64,000 bases of DNA, taken from contig NZ_JAGYXY010000002.1 of NCBI RefSeq assembly GCF_018362775.1, forward strand, positions 597,035 to 661,034, in the 5' to 3' direction. Shown in pieces: positions 43,031 to 51,935 of the stretch. Position 1 is the first letter of the stretch, and each line of letters starts with the position of its first letter. The notes beneath the pieces are model-generated. The model made no database searches and was not told the origin of the DNA. It was given only the letters and a program-made list of their open reading frames with translations. Made by a program: the position numbers and the translations under genes. The stretch is from Alistipes montrealensis (lineage in GTDB: Bacteria > Bacteroidota > Bacteroidia > Bacteroidales > Rikenellaceae).

Positions 43031-44422
43031 TTATCTGCCGACTGTGGCTTCGAGTTCCTCGACCGTGACGGGTATTTTCCGGTCGCCGATGATACGGCTG
43101 CCCGAATCCGTCACGAGGATGTCGTCTTCGATGCGGATTCCGCCGAAGTCGTGGTAAGCCTCCAGTGCGTCGTAATCGACGATCCCTTTGTAAAGCCCTT
43201 CGGCGCGGCACTTGGCGATCAGCGCAGGGATGAAATAGAGCCCCGGCTCGTCGGTCAGGACGGTTCCCGGCTCGATGCGCCATGCGGCGCGGTAGACGCA
43301 GGTTCCCGATTTGGCCGCGCGTTCGGCGATCGAACTGTAATCGAACGACCGTTCGCCCATCGCTTCGCAGTCGTGCACGTCCATGCCCAGTCCGTGTCCC
43401 AGTCCGTGGGGCATGAGCATCGTCATCGCTCCCGCGGCAACGGCGTCGGCGGCCGAACCTTTCAGCAGCCCCAGTCCGACAAGACCTTCGGCCAGGGTCA
43501 TGTAGGCGGCGTTGTGTATTTCGGTATACATCATGTGGGGCTTCACGATGTGCGCCACATGGTCGTGCGCCGCCAGCACGATGTTGTAAATGTCTTTCTG
43601 CTTCTGTGTGAAACGTCCGCTCACGGGGTAGGTGCGCGTGTGGTCCGAACAATATCCCTCGACGCTTTCGCCGCCGGCGTCGCACAACAACAGGCGTCCT
43701 TCCTCCAATACGCCGTCGGCGTTGAGGTTGTGGAGCGTTTCGCCGTGCTGCGACACGATCGACGGGAACGATACGCCCTGTCCCCGGGACTTGGCGATGC
43801 CTTCGATGGCGCCTGCGATCTCGCGTTCCACGACGCCCGGGCGGCACATCCGCATGGCCGTCGTGTGCATGTCGTAGCCGATCCTGAAGGCGCGTTCCAT
43901 CTCTTCGACCTCTTCGGCGCTCTTCTTCTCGCGCATTTCCGCCACGGCGAACATCAGGTCCACCGACTTGTAGTCGTGCAGCAATGCGGGCTTGATACCC
44001 AGCAGCGCCGACAATTGGAGTTTGGTCTCGCCGCGGTAGGGCGGCAGGAAATGGATTTTGCGGCCCAGGGAGACGGCCCTGCGCAGCCGCGCTTCGAGTT
44101 CCGCCATCGGGAATGTGGCCGTGATGCCGACTTCGGCGCCCATCTCGCGCAGCGTGGGCTGCGGTCCGGTCCAGATGATGTCCTCGACCGTGAAATCGTC
44201 GCCGTACAGCGCCTCTTCGCCCGTGTCGGCGTCGATCAGGCCGGCGACGGCCGGCACGTTCAGCCCGAAATAGTAGCGGAACGAGGAGTCCTGGCGGAAA
44301 TAGTAGGCGTTGTTGGGGTAGTTGTTCGGCGAGAGGGGGTTGCCCGGAAGCAGGATGATTCCGCTCCCGATCTTCGTGCGCAGTTCGTGGCGGCGCGCGG
44401 TATAGGTTTTTGCTGAAAACAT
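43031..44422 (-). CDS. Aminopeptidase P family (M24) Xaa-Pro peptidase
   Basis: 463 residues with an AMP_N domain (about 5-140) and a pita-bread catalytic domain. Metal ligands: Asp in LLCDAGGES, Asp in CSDHTRTYP, His in PHGLGHGLGMDVHD, Glu in TDEPGLYF and Glu in GGIRIEDD. It removes N-terminal residues before proline from peptides, in the cytoplasm as there is no signal peptide. Start at ATG 44422 (MFSAKTYTARRHEL). It lies 142 bases after the LD-carboxypeptidase gene, with a -7 box in between. Confidence 0.95.
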   Translation of the reverse strand: MFSAKTYTARRHELRTKIGSGIILLPGNPLSPNNYPNNAYYFRQDSSFRYYFGLNVPAVAGLIDADTGEEALYGDDFTVEDIIWTGPQPTLREMGAEVGITATFPMAELEARLRRAVSLGRKIHFLPPYRGETKLQLSALLGIKPALLHDYKSVDLMFAVAEMREKKSAEEVEEMERAFRIGYDMHTTAMRMCRPGVVEREIAGAIEGIAKSRGQGVSFPSIVSQHGETLHNLNADGVLEEGRLLLCDAGGESVEGYCSDHTRTYPVSGRFTQKQKDIYNIVLAAHDHVAHIVKPHMMYTEIHNAAYMTLAEGLVGLGLLKGSAADAVAAGAMTMLMPHGLGHGLGMDVHDCEAMGERSFDYSSIAERAAKSGTCVYRAAWRIEPGTVLTDEPGLYFIPALIAKCRAEGLYKGIVDYDALEAYHDFGGIRIEDDILVTDSGSRIIGDRKIPVTVEELEATVGR

Positions 44423-44516
44423 GGCGATTATCGGTTTTTGGGCTCCAAAGGCTGCCTGCGCCCGGCAGGCCTGCGCCTTTCGGAACACAGCCCGCCCGTA
44501 TGGAGCGAGTCTTTGG

Positions 44517-44524
44517 CAAATATA
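44517..44524 (-). promoter_or_regulatory. Promoter -7 box for aminopeptidase P
   Basis: TATATTTG on the minus strand matches TAnnTTTG exactly, 95 bases before the start codon. No good -33. The leader holds a small GCCTGC/GCAGGC hairpin (44454-44470). Confidence 0.45.
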
Positions 44525-44564
44525 ATAAAAATATGCCGGACTGCGGTTGCCGATGCGGGATTTT

Positions 44565-45542
44565 TCAGAATTCCACGACCGATCCCTGCTCCCCGACGGT
44601 GATGTGTACCTTGCGGTTCATGAAAACCGGGAGGTTGGGAGCTTCATGTCCGGCGGGAAATCCGAATACGACGGGAATGCCGAGCGGCGCCGTGTAGCGA
44701 GCGACGATCTGCCGGGCGTCTTCGGCCCGGAACGATTTGCTGTTTTCGATGCCGGTCAGGTGGCCGACGAGGATGGCTTCCGCCTGTCGGAGCATTCCGC
44801 TCCGGAGCAGCTGCTGCATGAGCCGGTCGAGGCGGTAGGCACTCTCTCCCACCTCCTCGATCAGCAGGATCGTCGGACGGCGCATGTCGATTTGCTGCGG
44901 TGTGCCGATGGCCGAGCAGATGAGCGTGAGGTTGCCTCCGGCAATCGTTCCGCGGGCCGTCCCGGGACGGTCGAGCGGATGGGGCGGAAGTTCGATCCGC
45001 CGGAAAGTCCCCGTCAGGGCGCTGCGCAGCGAATCGGCCGAGGCGTCGGTGCTTGTCGAGTCGCTCTCAAAGCAGGTGGGCATGGTGGCGTGCAGGCTCT
45101 CCACGCCGAGTTTTCGGAGGGCCATGTGGAGCATGGTGATGTCGCTGAACCCGACAATCCATTTGGGATTGCGGCGCAGGGGCCTGAGGTCCACGAGGTC
45201 CATGAGGCGCACCGAGCCGTAGCCGCCTTTGAAGGCGATGACGGCCTTGATCTGCGGATCGTCGATCATCTGCTGGAGATCCCCGGCCCGCAGGGTGTCG
45301 TTCCCTGCGAGGTAGTCCGTGTCGTCGCCCGCCAGCAGGTGCTCCCCGAAGCGGACCTTGAGTCCCCATGCTTCGATACGGCGGCGGACCCCGGCCGTAT
45401 CGGCTCCCTGCCGGAGTTTTCCGGCCGGGGCGACGATGCCCACGGTGTCGCCCGCATGCAGGTAGGGCGGGCGGATCGCCGGGGCTTTGGACAGTCCGAA
45501 TCCGGGCGTCAGCAGCAGTAGCAGCAGGAGTGCACGAAACAT
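44565..45542 (-). CDS. LD-carboxypeptidase (S66 family), secreted
   Basis: 325 residues with a signal peptide (about 1-20). Ser133 in VGFSDITML is the S66 nucleophile, a Glu in LLIEEVGESAYRLDR is the second member of the triad, and His299 in FPAGHEAPN the third. These enzymes remove the terminal D-Ala from muropeptide tetrapeptides during peptidoglycan recycling; E. coli LdcA is cytoplasmic, whereas this one has an export signal. It starts 4 bases after the stop of the MFS transporter gene. Confidence 0.94.
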   Translation of the reverse strand: MFRALLLLLLLTPGFGLSKAPAIRPPYLHAGDTVGIVAPAGKLRQGADTAGVRRRIEAWGLKVRFGEHLLAGDDTDYLAGNDTLRAGDLQQMIDDPQIKAVIAFKGGYGSVRLMDLVDLRPLRRNPKWIVGFSDITMLHMALRKLGVESLHATMPTCFESDSTSTDASADSLRSALTGTFRRIELPPHPLDRPGTARGTIAGGNLTLICSAIGTPQQIDMRRPTILLIEEVGESAYRLDRLMQQLLRSGMLRQAEAILVGHLTGIENSKSFRAEDARQIVARYTAPLGIPVVFGFPAGHEAPNLPVFMNRKVHITVGEQGSVVEF

Positions 45543-45546
45543 GGCG

Positions 45547-46953
45547 TTATTTTTTGCGGGTTAATCCTTCGGGCAGGGGCAGGGAGATGCGGGTGAGACT
45601 GATGATTGCGCCCGTGACGGCGAATCCGCCTGCCAGCAGCAGGGCCGTGTGGGTGCTGTTTTCGGGAACGATGTGGAACAGCAGGGCCATCAGCGCGGCG
45701 CCCGTCGTCTGTCCCACGAGGCGTGCCGTGGCCAGCATGCCGCTTGCCGAACCGCTTCGCTCGGGCGGGGCCGAAGCGATCAGGATACTGTTGTTCGGCG
45801 ACTGGAACAGTCCGAAGCCCGCACCGCAGAGCACCAGCCGCCAGATGATGTCGAAATCGGTCGGATGCTCCGGGAGGAAGGCCAGCAGGAACAGTCCCGC
45901 GGCCATCATCGTGAGGCCCGTGCCGCCCAGCAGTCCGGCGTGGATGCGTTCGACCAGCATGCCCGCTGCCGGGGCGACGATCATGATGATGGCGGGCCAG
46001 GCCGTCAGCAGCAGTCCCGTCTCGACGTCGTTGTAGCCGCAGGCATCCTGCAGGTAGAAGGGCAGCGCCACCATGGCGAGCATCTGCCCGAGGAACGAGC
46101 AGATCGAGGTCAGCACCGACACCGAAAAAATCGGGATGCGCAGCAGGTCGAACGGCAGGATGGGATAGGGCTCGCGCAGCTGGCTGCGGATGAAGAAGAA
46201 TCCGATGACTAACAGCGCTGCGACGCCCAGCGTGAGCAGGCGCGGGTCCAGCCCGTGCGAGAAGCCTTCGACCGAGGCCATCAGCAGGCCGAACGTCAGG
46301 GCGTTCATCACCGCGTCGCGCCAGTCGAACCGGTGTGCGCTCACCCGGACGGGATTTTCCGGCAGGAACCTCCGGCTGAGCGCCAGGGCAACGAGCCCCA
46401 TCGGGATGTTCACGGCGAACAGCCACGGCCAACTGGCTACGGAGAGGATTCCTGCGGCCAGTGTCGGCCCGGCCACCGACGACACGGCGACCACCGTGGC
46501 GTTGATGCCCATACCGCGGCCCAGTTGGGCTTTGGGGTAGATGAAGCGGATCAGCGTGGTGTTGACCGAGGTGATGGCTGCGGCCCCGAATCCCTGCATG
46601 ACGCGCGCCAGCACGAGGGTCTGGAGCGATCCCGAGAGTGCGCAGGCCACCGAAGCCACCGTGAAGAGCATCAGCCCGCCGATGTAGATTTTGCGGTAGC
46701 CGACCACGTCGCCCAGCGCCGAGAACGAGAGCAGCGAAACCATGATGGCTAACTGATAGGCATTGACGATCCAGATCGAGTCGGCCGACGAAATGCCCAA
46801 TTCCTGCCCGATGGTGGGCAGGGCGACGTTGGCGATTGTGCCGTCGATCACCGAGAGCGATACGCCGAACGCCACGGCCAGGATGGCCCATACCCTGCGG
46901 GGCATGGGCAGTCCGTCTGCCGGACGCAGGTGTATGTGGGGTTCGGCGTTCAT
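45547..46953 (-). CDS. MFS drug transporter, DHA2 (14-helix) family
   Basis: 468 residues, about 14 membrane helices. Motif C-like and DHA2 signatures: VIDGTIANVALPTIGQEL in helix 1, LGDVVGYRKIYIGG (motif A) between helices 2 and 3, and RVMQGFGAAAITSVNT (motif B). Such proteins expel drugs, bile compounds or biocides with H+. The start at ATG 46953 is placed by the exact -7 box nine bases upstream; the longer frame reading to 47124 covers a terminator. It heads the operon MFS-LdcA. Confidence 0.93.
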   Translation of the reverse strand: MNAEPHIHLRPADGLPMPRRVWAILAVAFGVSLSVIDGTIANVALPTIGQELGISSADSIWIVNAYQLAIMVSLLSFSALGDVVGYRKIYIGGLMLFTVASVACALSGSLQTLVLARVMQGFGAAAITSVNTTLIRFIYPKAQLGRGMGINATVVAVSSVAGPTLAAGILSVASWPWLFAVNIPMGLVALALSRRFLPENPVRVSAHRFDWRDAVMNALTFGLLMASVEGFSHGLDPRLLTLGVAALLVIGFFFIRSQLREPYPILPFDLLRIPIFSVSVLTSICSFLGQMLAMVALPFYLQDACGYNDVETGLLLTAWPAIIMIVAPAAGMLVERIHAGLLGGTGLTMMAAGLFLLAFLPEHPTDFDIIWRLVLCGAGFGLFQSPNNSILIASAPPERSGSASGMLATARLVGQTTGAALMALLFHIVPENSTHTALLLAGGFAVTGAIISLTRISLPLPEGLTRKK

Positions 46954-46961
46954 TGCGACTG

Positions 46962-46969
46962 CAAAAGTA
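46962..46969 (-). promoter_or_regulatory. Promoter -7 box for the MFS transporter
   Basis: TACTTTTG on the minus strand, exact TAnnTTTG, 8 bases before the ATG, implying a very short leader or leaderless message. No TTTG at the right distance. Confidence 0.5.
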
Positions 46970-47091
46970 GGGATTTTTTCGGGCTTTTCCGGGAAAAATA
47001 CCAAAAGTCGTTCCTTCGGCGCGGGTGCGCCGCGGCTTTCCGGCCGGCAAAATAGCGGCACACCGTCCACGGCCGAAACGCGCAAAACACG

Positions 47092-47118
47092 CGAAGCCCC
47101 GGATATTCCGGGGCTTCG
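47092..47118 (-). terminator. Hairpin after the S9 peptidase gene
   Basis: 12-base perfect inverted repeat CGAAGCCCCGGA / TCCGGGGCTTCG with a TAT loop, 120 bases past the peptidase stop. There is no T run, so termination is only probable. Confidence 0.55.
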
Positions 47119-47237
47119 GCACACAACTAAGTGGGTTTTTCCGTTTTGCGGCTGGTAAGAGGACCGCTCCGGGCAAACCCGGGTTTGAACTTTTTATTTG
47201 GATTGGTTGCGTTTCTCGGGTCGGGTCGAGTTGAACA

Positions 47238-49169
47238 CTACCGGCGGCAGCTTTCCGGGACGATGTTGCCCTCGGGCTGGATGCCTTTGAGGTATTTGCC
47301 GAAGAATTTCTCCATCGCGCGGTAGAAGTCGAAACGGTTCTCCTCGTTGTGGAATCCGTGGCCTTCGTTGTCCTTGACCATGTAGTCTACCGTTACGCCG
47401 CGTGCGCGGAGTGCGTCGACCATCTGGTTGCTTTCGTTGATGTTCACGCGGGGGTCGTTTGCTCCCTGGACCACCAGCAGCGGACTCTTGATCTTGTCGG
47501 CGTTGAGTGCCGGGGAGTTCTCGGTCAGCATCTCGACCTGCGTTTGGGGGTTGCCGACCATTTCATACATCTGGTCGAGCAGCGGTTTCCAGTAGGGCGG
47601 AATGGTGTTCATGAACGAGAAGAGGTTCGAGACACCCACGTAGTCTACGGCGCAGGCGTAGAGGTCGGGGTCTTTCACGATGCCCTGCAGCGTTGCATAA
47701 CCGCCGTACGAGCCGCCGTAGATGGCGATCTTCGCGGGATCGGCGATGCCTTTTCCGATCAGCCAGTTCACGCCGTCCGTGATGTCGTCCTGCATCTCCT
47801 GGCCCCACTTGCCGAAGGCTATCTCCATGAAGCGGCGTCCGAAGCCCGTCGAGCCGCGGAAGTTCATCTGCAAGACGGCATAGCCGCGGTTGGCGAGGAA
47901 CTGCGCCTCGGGGTTGAAGCCCCACGAATCGCGGGCCCACGGGCCTCCGTGCGGATTCACCACGACGGGCAGGTTCTTGGCGTTGCGCAGGGTCTTGCCC
48001 ACGGGCAGCGTGAGGTAGCCCTCGATACGCTCGCCGTCGCGCGAAGTGTACTCGATCGGAAGCATTTCGGCCATCTCCTCCTGCTTGATCCAGGGTTTGA
48101 GGTCGGCCAGCTTGGTCATCGTGTCGGCTTCAACGTCGTAGATGTAGTAGGCGCCTGCCGTACGGTCGCTGCCGGCTGCGACGATGTATTTGTCCTCGGC
48201 CTTGTTCGAACCGACGATGCCCAGCTCGTAGCCGCGCAGGTGGCGCTCCATGCGGCCGAACATGTCGCCGGCCTCCTTATCGAAGAAGTGGCGCGTCGTG
48301 CCCTTGTGTCCTTCGTACGATACACCGAGCAGTTTCTTCTCCTTCTCGCTGTACCAGACGCCTTCCAGGTCGTAGGTGTCGTTCGTATAGAGCATCTCTT
48401 TCTCTTCGCACGTCGCGGGGTCCATCAGTACGAGGGCCTCCTTGTCGCGTCCGAGGTTGGTGATGGCGTAAACCATCTTGTTGTCGGGCGTGAACGTCGC
48501 GAAGTAAACCGACTCCTTGAAGTTGGTCGTCAGCACGGGGCGGAATTCCTCGGCCTCGGTCTCGCGGTAGCGGATCTGGGAGTTGACGCCGTCGACGATG
48601 GCGTAAGCCACGCGCAGCTTGCCGTCGTGGTCGGTCTGCCAGCCCTGCACGTCGCCGGGGTTTTCGCAGAGCATCGTCATCTCGCCCGTGTTGAGGTTCA
48701 GGCGGTAGGGGTCGAATATCTGCGGGTTGCGCTGGTTCGTGCCGATGATCATCAGCGAGTCGATCTCCTCGAGCGGGTCGATGATCTGGGTCCGCACGCC
48801 GGGGATGGCCGTGTAGGCCTTCGGGTCCGTGCCGTCGATATTGACGCCGTAAAGTTGGTAGTTCTCGTCGCCGCCCGTGTCCTTGAGGTAGAGGATGCGG
48901 TTGTCGTTGGCCCAGAAATAGCCGGCCAGGTCGCGCTCGGTTTCCGAGGTGAGGCGGACGGCCTCGTCGGAACCCACCTGCTGCACGAAGATGTTGCGGC
49001 GGCTTTCGTAGGGAGCCATGTAGGAGAAATAGCTGCCGTCGGGCGATATCTGGTAGCCTGTCTTTTCCGAATTGCGGAAGAAGGTTTCCATCGGCAGCTC
49101 GGGGGCTGTCTTCGGAGCGCATGCAACGGCTGCGGCGGCCATCGCGGCGATAATCAGGAGTTTTTTCAT
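47238..49169 (-). CDS. S9 family prolyl oligopeptidase-type lipoprotein
   Basis: 643 residues. Lipoprotein signal with Cys17 (AAAVAC). Residues about 45-380 form a seven-bladed propeller-like region; the alpha/beta-hydrolase domain follows with Ser in YGGSYGGYA (about 486), Asp in GANDPRV (about 574) and His in NEGHGF (about 603), the S9 triad. It cleaves peptides, possibly dipeptides, at the periplasmic face. Start at MKKLLIIAAM, 4 bases after the stop of a small membrane protein, so the two are coupled. Confidence 0.95.
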   Translation of the reverse strand: MKKLLIIAAMAAAAVACAPKTAPELPMETFFRNSEKTGYQISPDGSYFSYMAPYESRRNIFVQQVGSDEAVRLTSETERDLAGYFWANDNRILYLKDTGGDENYQLYGVNIDGTDPKAYTAIPGVRTQIIDPLEEIDSLMIIGTNQRNPQIFDPYRLNLNTGEMTMLCENPGDVQGWQTDHDGKLRVAYAIVDGVNSQIRYRETEAEEFRPVLTTNFKESVYFATFTPDNKMVYAITNLGRDKEALVLMDPATCEEKEMLYTNDTYDLEGVWYSEKEKKLLGVSYEGHKGTTRHFFDKEAGDMFGRMERHLRGYELGIVGSNKAEDKYIVAAGSDRTAGAYYIYDVEADTMTKLADLKPWIKQEEMAEMLPIEYTSRDGERIEGYLTLPVGKTLRNAKNLPVVVNPHGGPWARDSWGFNPEAQFLANRGYAVLQMNFRGSTGFGRRFMEIAFGKWGQEMQDDITDGVNWLIGKGIADPAKIAIYGGSYGGYATLQGIVKDPDLYACAVDYVGVSNLFSFMNTIPPYWKPLLDQMYEMVGNPQTQVEMLTENSPALNADKIKSPLLVVQGANDPRVNINESNQMVDALRARGVTVDYMVKDNEGHGFHNEENRFDFYRAMEKFFGKYLKGIQPEGNIVPESCRR

Positions 49170-49173
49170 GGGA

Positions 49174-49368
49174 TTATTTGTTTGGTTTCTCATTCTTGCG
49201 GGTTGCCTGGCGCCAGATGCTGCCCAGGCAGAGGATCAGTACGATGATCAGCGGGAGGTCGCTCGTGTGCGATGCCCCGGGGAACATCAGGCGTGTGGCG
49301 ACCTTCACGGCGAAGGCGGCTGCGACGAGGAAAATGGTCAGAATGCGGATGACTTTTTCGATTTCCAT
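49174..49368 (-). CDS. Small two-helix membrane protein
   Basis: 64 residues starting MEIEKVIRILTIFLVAAAFA. It has one helix at about 5-24 and a second at about 36-53 (LPLIIVLILCLGSIW), with a basic tail. No domain is recognised. It is the first gene of the S9 peptidase message, 27 bases after an excellent promoter, and its stop is 4 bases from the peptidase start. Confidence 0.75.
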   Translation of the reverse strand: MEIEKVIRILTIFLVAAAFAVKVATRLMFPGASHTSDLPLIIVLILCLGSIWRQATRKNEKPNK

Positions 49369-49395
49369 GGGATGTCTTTTCTGTTTTCGACACTG

Positions 49396-49426
49396 CAAAC
49401 ATACGAAACAATTTTTGAAAAACAAA
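49396..49426 (-). promoter_or_regulatory. Promoter of the small membrane protein/S9 peptidase operon
   Basis: TTTG (49426-49423), 19 bases, TATGTTTG (49403-49396) on the minus strand: exact consensus, 27 bases before the ATG at 49368. Confidence 0.8.
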
Positions 49427-49493
49427 TAATATTTATTGAATTTCGATAAAAAATTTTCGATAGTTGGCCGTCAGCAGTTTTAGGGGCCTGAAA

Positions 49494-49519
49494 AAAGGCG
49501 CACCTTGCGATGCGCCTTT
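49494..49519 (-). terminator. Terminator of the DUF5009-like gene
   Basis: 9-base inverted repeat AAAGGCGCA / TGCGCCTTT with an 8-base loop preceded by further A residues (a T run on the transcript strand), 16 bases after the stop. Confidence 0.75.
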
Positions 49520-49535
49520 CAGTTGTTGGGGCCTG

Positions 49536-50669
49536 TCAGATTTTAAGGTATATCTTTTTCCGGTCCAGGAACCACAGCAGCAGCCAGCAGACGGTCACGT
49601 AACCCGCCGAAAGCACCACGGCCGCCACTTCGGGCGAACATTTCGAAGCCAGTCCGCCGAAGAAGAACTCCGAGGTGTAGCTCACGCGTACGACGCGCTG
49701 AACCATATAGATCGTGATCGAGTTGACGCCGATGACCTTGAAGAAATAGGTCCACCGCCGCCACTGTTTTACATCTATTATATAATAGAACAGCGCGAAC
49801 ATGCCCAGCGAATAGGCTCCTGCAGCGCAGACGAACGCCGGGGTCCAGAGCTTCTTGTTGATCGGCTGCACTGCGTCCAGGCAGAGCGCCGCCGCCAGCA
49901 GGACAACGGCTGCGGCGGCCATCCAGAGTGCCTTGCGGCTTCCGGAGGTCTGCTGCTCCGAACGGCGGACGAACTCGCCCGTGAACATGCCCAGCATGGC
50001 TGTCACGATCGCCGGCAGGGTGCTCAGCAGCCCTTCGGGGTCGAATCCCTTGCCGCCCAGCAGGTGCGAGGGCATGATCATCCGGTCGACGTAACCCACG
50101 ATATTGCCTTCGAGGGTCAGCGGCCCGGCCCCTCCGGCGTCGGGTGCGGCGACGAATTGCAGCAGCAGTCCGTAGCCGACGAGAATCGCGGCGGCGATCA
50201 GGATGCGCGTGCGGACCCTGAAATTGATGAACAGCAGCGCTGCGAACATCCACGCCAGGCCGATGCGGCCCAGTACGCTCGGCAGGCGCAGCGTGCCGGG
50301 TTCGAGGTTGAACAATCCGCTGTAAACGAATCCCAGCACCACGAGCGTCAGTCCGCGGCGGATTACCTTCAGGTAGATGCTCCGCTCGCCCATCCCTTTT
50401 TCGCGCTGTTTCGAGAGCGAGAAGGGGAACGAGATGCCGGCGATGAAGAGGAACAGCGGGAAGATGGTGTCGTGGTGGAAGAATCCGTTCCAGTCGGCGT
50501 GGCCCATCTGAGCGGTCATCCAGGTCGAAAAATCCCCGGGCCAGAGTTTGCACAGGCCCACGACGAGCCCTGCAAAGCCCATGATGAAGAGCATGTCGAA
50601 ACCCCGGAGGGCGTCGAGCGAAAGAAGCCGCTGCGAAGCGGCCGGTTTGGTCGGTTGAGGTTTATCCAT
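49536..50669 (-). CDS. Membrane acyltransferase, DUF5009/heparan-alpha-glucosaminide N-acetyltransferase-like
   Basis: 377 residues, about 10 membrane helices. The first cytoplasmic-helix segment RLLSLDALRGFDMLFIMG is the hallmark of this family, which includes lysosomal HGSNAT and bacterial NagX; WNGFFHHDTIFPLFLFIAG carries the conserved His residues. It may acetylate glucosamine-type sugars across the inner membrane. It follows the U32 peptidase gene by 12 bases and ends at a terminator. Confidence 0.9.
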   Translation of the reverse strand: MDKPQPTKPAASQRLLSLDALRGFDMLFIMGFAGLVVGLCKLWPGDFSTWMTAQMGHADWNGFFHHDTIFPLFLFIAGISFPFSLSKQREKGMGERSIYLKVIRRGLTLVVLGFVYSGLFNLEPGTLRLPSVLGRIGLAWMFAALLFINFRVRTRILIAAAILVGYGLLLQFVAAPDAGGAGPLTLEGNIVGYVDRMIMPSHLLGGKGFDPEGLLSTLPAIVTAMLGMFTGEFVRRSEQQTSGSRKALWMAAAAVVLLAAALCLDAVQPINKKLWTPAFVCAAGAYSLGMFALFYYIIDVKQWRRWTYFFKVIGVNSITIYMVQRVVRVSYTSEFFFGGLASKCSPEVAAVVLSAGYVTVCWLLLWFLDRKKIYLKI

Positions 50670-50681
50670 CGGTATCGGGTT

Positions 50682-51932
50682 TTAGGCTTTGTCGGCTGGG
50701 ACGAATTTATAGAGCTGGTCTCCGCGGCGGATTATGCCGGGGGTGCGGATGGCGCACAACTCTCCCTGTGCGACGGACTGCACCGGATTGCCGTCGGGTC
50801 CGTGCAGTTCGGTGAGCGTCTGCTCGGCGACGCCCGTGGTTGCGCCGAGGAAAAATATTGTCTCTCCGGTATTTAGCGGCGCCGCTTCGACCAACACTTC
50901 CGCTACCGAGAGTTTCTTGTAGAAATTCACCACTTTACCTACGTACACTTTACGCTGCGTGGCCGACGAACCGTAGGCGGGACTGTGCTCTACGACGGGG
51001 CGTCCGGCGTAGTAACCTTCCCAGAACCCGCGGTTGAAGACCGTGGCCAACCGCCCTTTCAGCCCTTCGGTTAAAGCGGGGGTGTAGCTCCCGGCCTCCA
51101 TGGCCCTGAGCGCCTGGTCGTAACACTCCACCACGCGCTTCACATACTCCGCGCCGCGTGCGCGTCCCTCGATTTTCAGCACCCGGACTCCCGCGGCGAT
51201 CATTTTGTCGAGGAAGTCGATCGTGCAGAGGTCTTTGGGCGAGAGAACGTAGCGGCCGTCGATGTCGAGCTGCGCCCCGGTCTCCTTGTCCGTGACGGTG
51301 TATTTGCGGCGGCACAACTGGCGGCAGGCGCCGCGGTTGGCCGAACAGCCCGTTTCGTAGAGCGACAGGTAGCATTTGCCCGAAACGGACATGCACAATG
51401 CGCCGTGGGCGAACATCTCGATCTCGACCAGTTCGCCGCGCGGACCGCGGATGTCGTCTTCGACGATCCGGCGGCGGATCGCCGCAACCTGTTCCAGCGA
51501 AAGCTCCCGGGCCAGCACCACCGTGTCGGCCCACTGGGCGTAGAAACGTACCGCCTCGGAGTTCGAGATGTTGCTCTGGGTCGAGATGTGCACCTCCTGT
51601 CCGATCCGGCGGGCGTAAAGGATCGCCGCCATGTCGGAGGCGATGACGGCGTCGACGCCTTCCCGCTTCGCGCGGTCGATCACGGCTTGCACGTCCGTAA
51701 TTTCGTCTTCGTAGACGATCGTGTTGACCGTCAGGTAGGTCCTCACCCCGGCTTTGCGGGCCGTGGCGACGATTTTTGCGAGGTCGTCGAGTGTGAAGTT
51801 GGCCGCCGACGCCGAGCGCATGTTGAGTTTCCCGACGCCGAAATAGACGGCGTCGGCCCCGGCCTGGATGGCGGCCGCCAGCGATTCGTAGCTCCCGACG
51901 GGAGCCATTATTTCAATGTCGGAACGTTGCAT
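50682..51932 (-). CDS. U32 family peptidase/tRNA hydroxylation-type protein
   Basis: 416 residues. The U32 signature runs from Glu172 to Ser190 (E-M-F-A-H-G-A-L-C ... G-K-C-Y-L-S), and Cys180, Cys187, Cys196 and Cys203 or Cys207 could bind a [4Fe-4S] cluster. The N-terminal half is a TIM-barrel opening MAPVGSYESLAAAIQAGADA. E. coli relatives (TrhP/RlhA) hydroxylate tRNA or rRNA using prephenate rather than cleave proteins, so an RNA role is likely. It sits 3 bases after the polyprenyl synthase gene. Confidence 0.94.
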   Translation of the reverse strand: MQRSDIEIMAPVGSYESLAAAIQAGADAVYFGVGKLNMRSASAANFTLDDLAKIVATARKAGVRTYLTVNTIVYEDEITDVQAVIDRAKREGVDAVIASDMAAILYARRIGQEVHISTQSNISNSEAVRFYAQWADTVVLARELSLEQVAAIRRRIVEDDIRGPRGELVEIEMFAHGALCMSVSGKCYLSLYETGCSANRGACRQLCRRKYTVTDKETGAQLDIDGRYVLSPKDLCTIDFLDKMIAAGVRVLKIEGRARGAEYVKRVVECYDQALRAMEAGSYTPALTEGLKGRLATVFNRGFWEGYYAGRPVVEHSPAYGSSATQRKVYVGKVVNFYKKLSVAEVLVEAAPLNTGETIFFLGATTGVAEQTLTELHGPDGNPVQSVAQGELCAIRTPGIIRRGDQLYKFVPADKA

Positions 51933-51935
51933 CGT

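Noticed and set aside
47150..47210. tRNA-like stretch near CCCGGGTTTGAAC
   Set aside because: Only a short palindrome resembling a T arm; no acceptor, D or anticodon stem can be paired around it.
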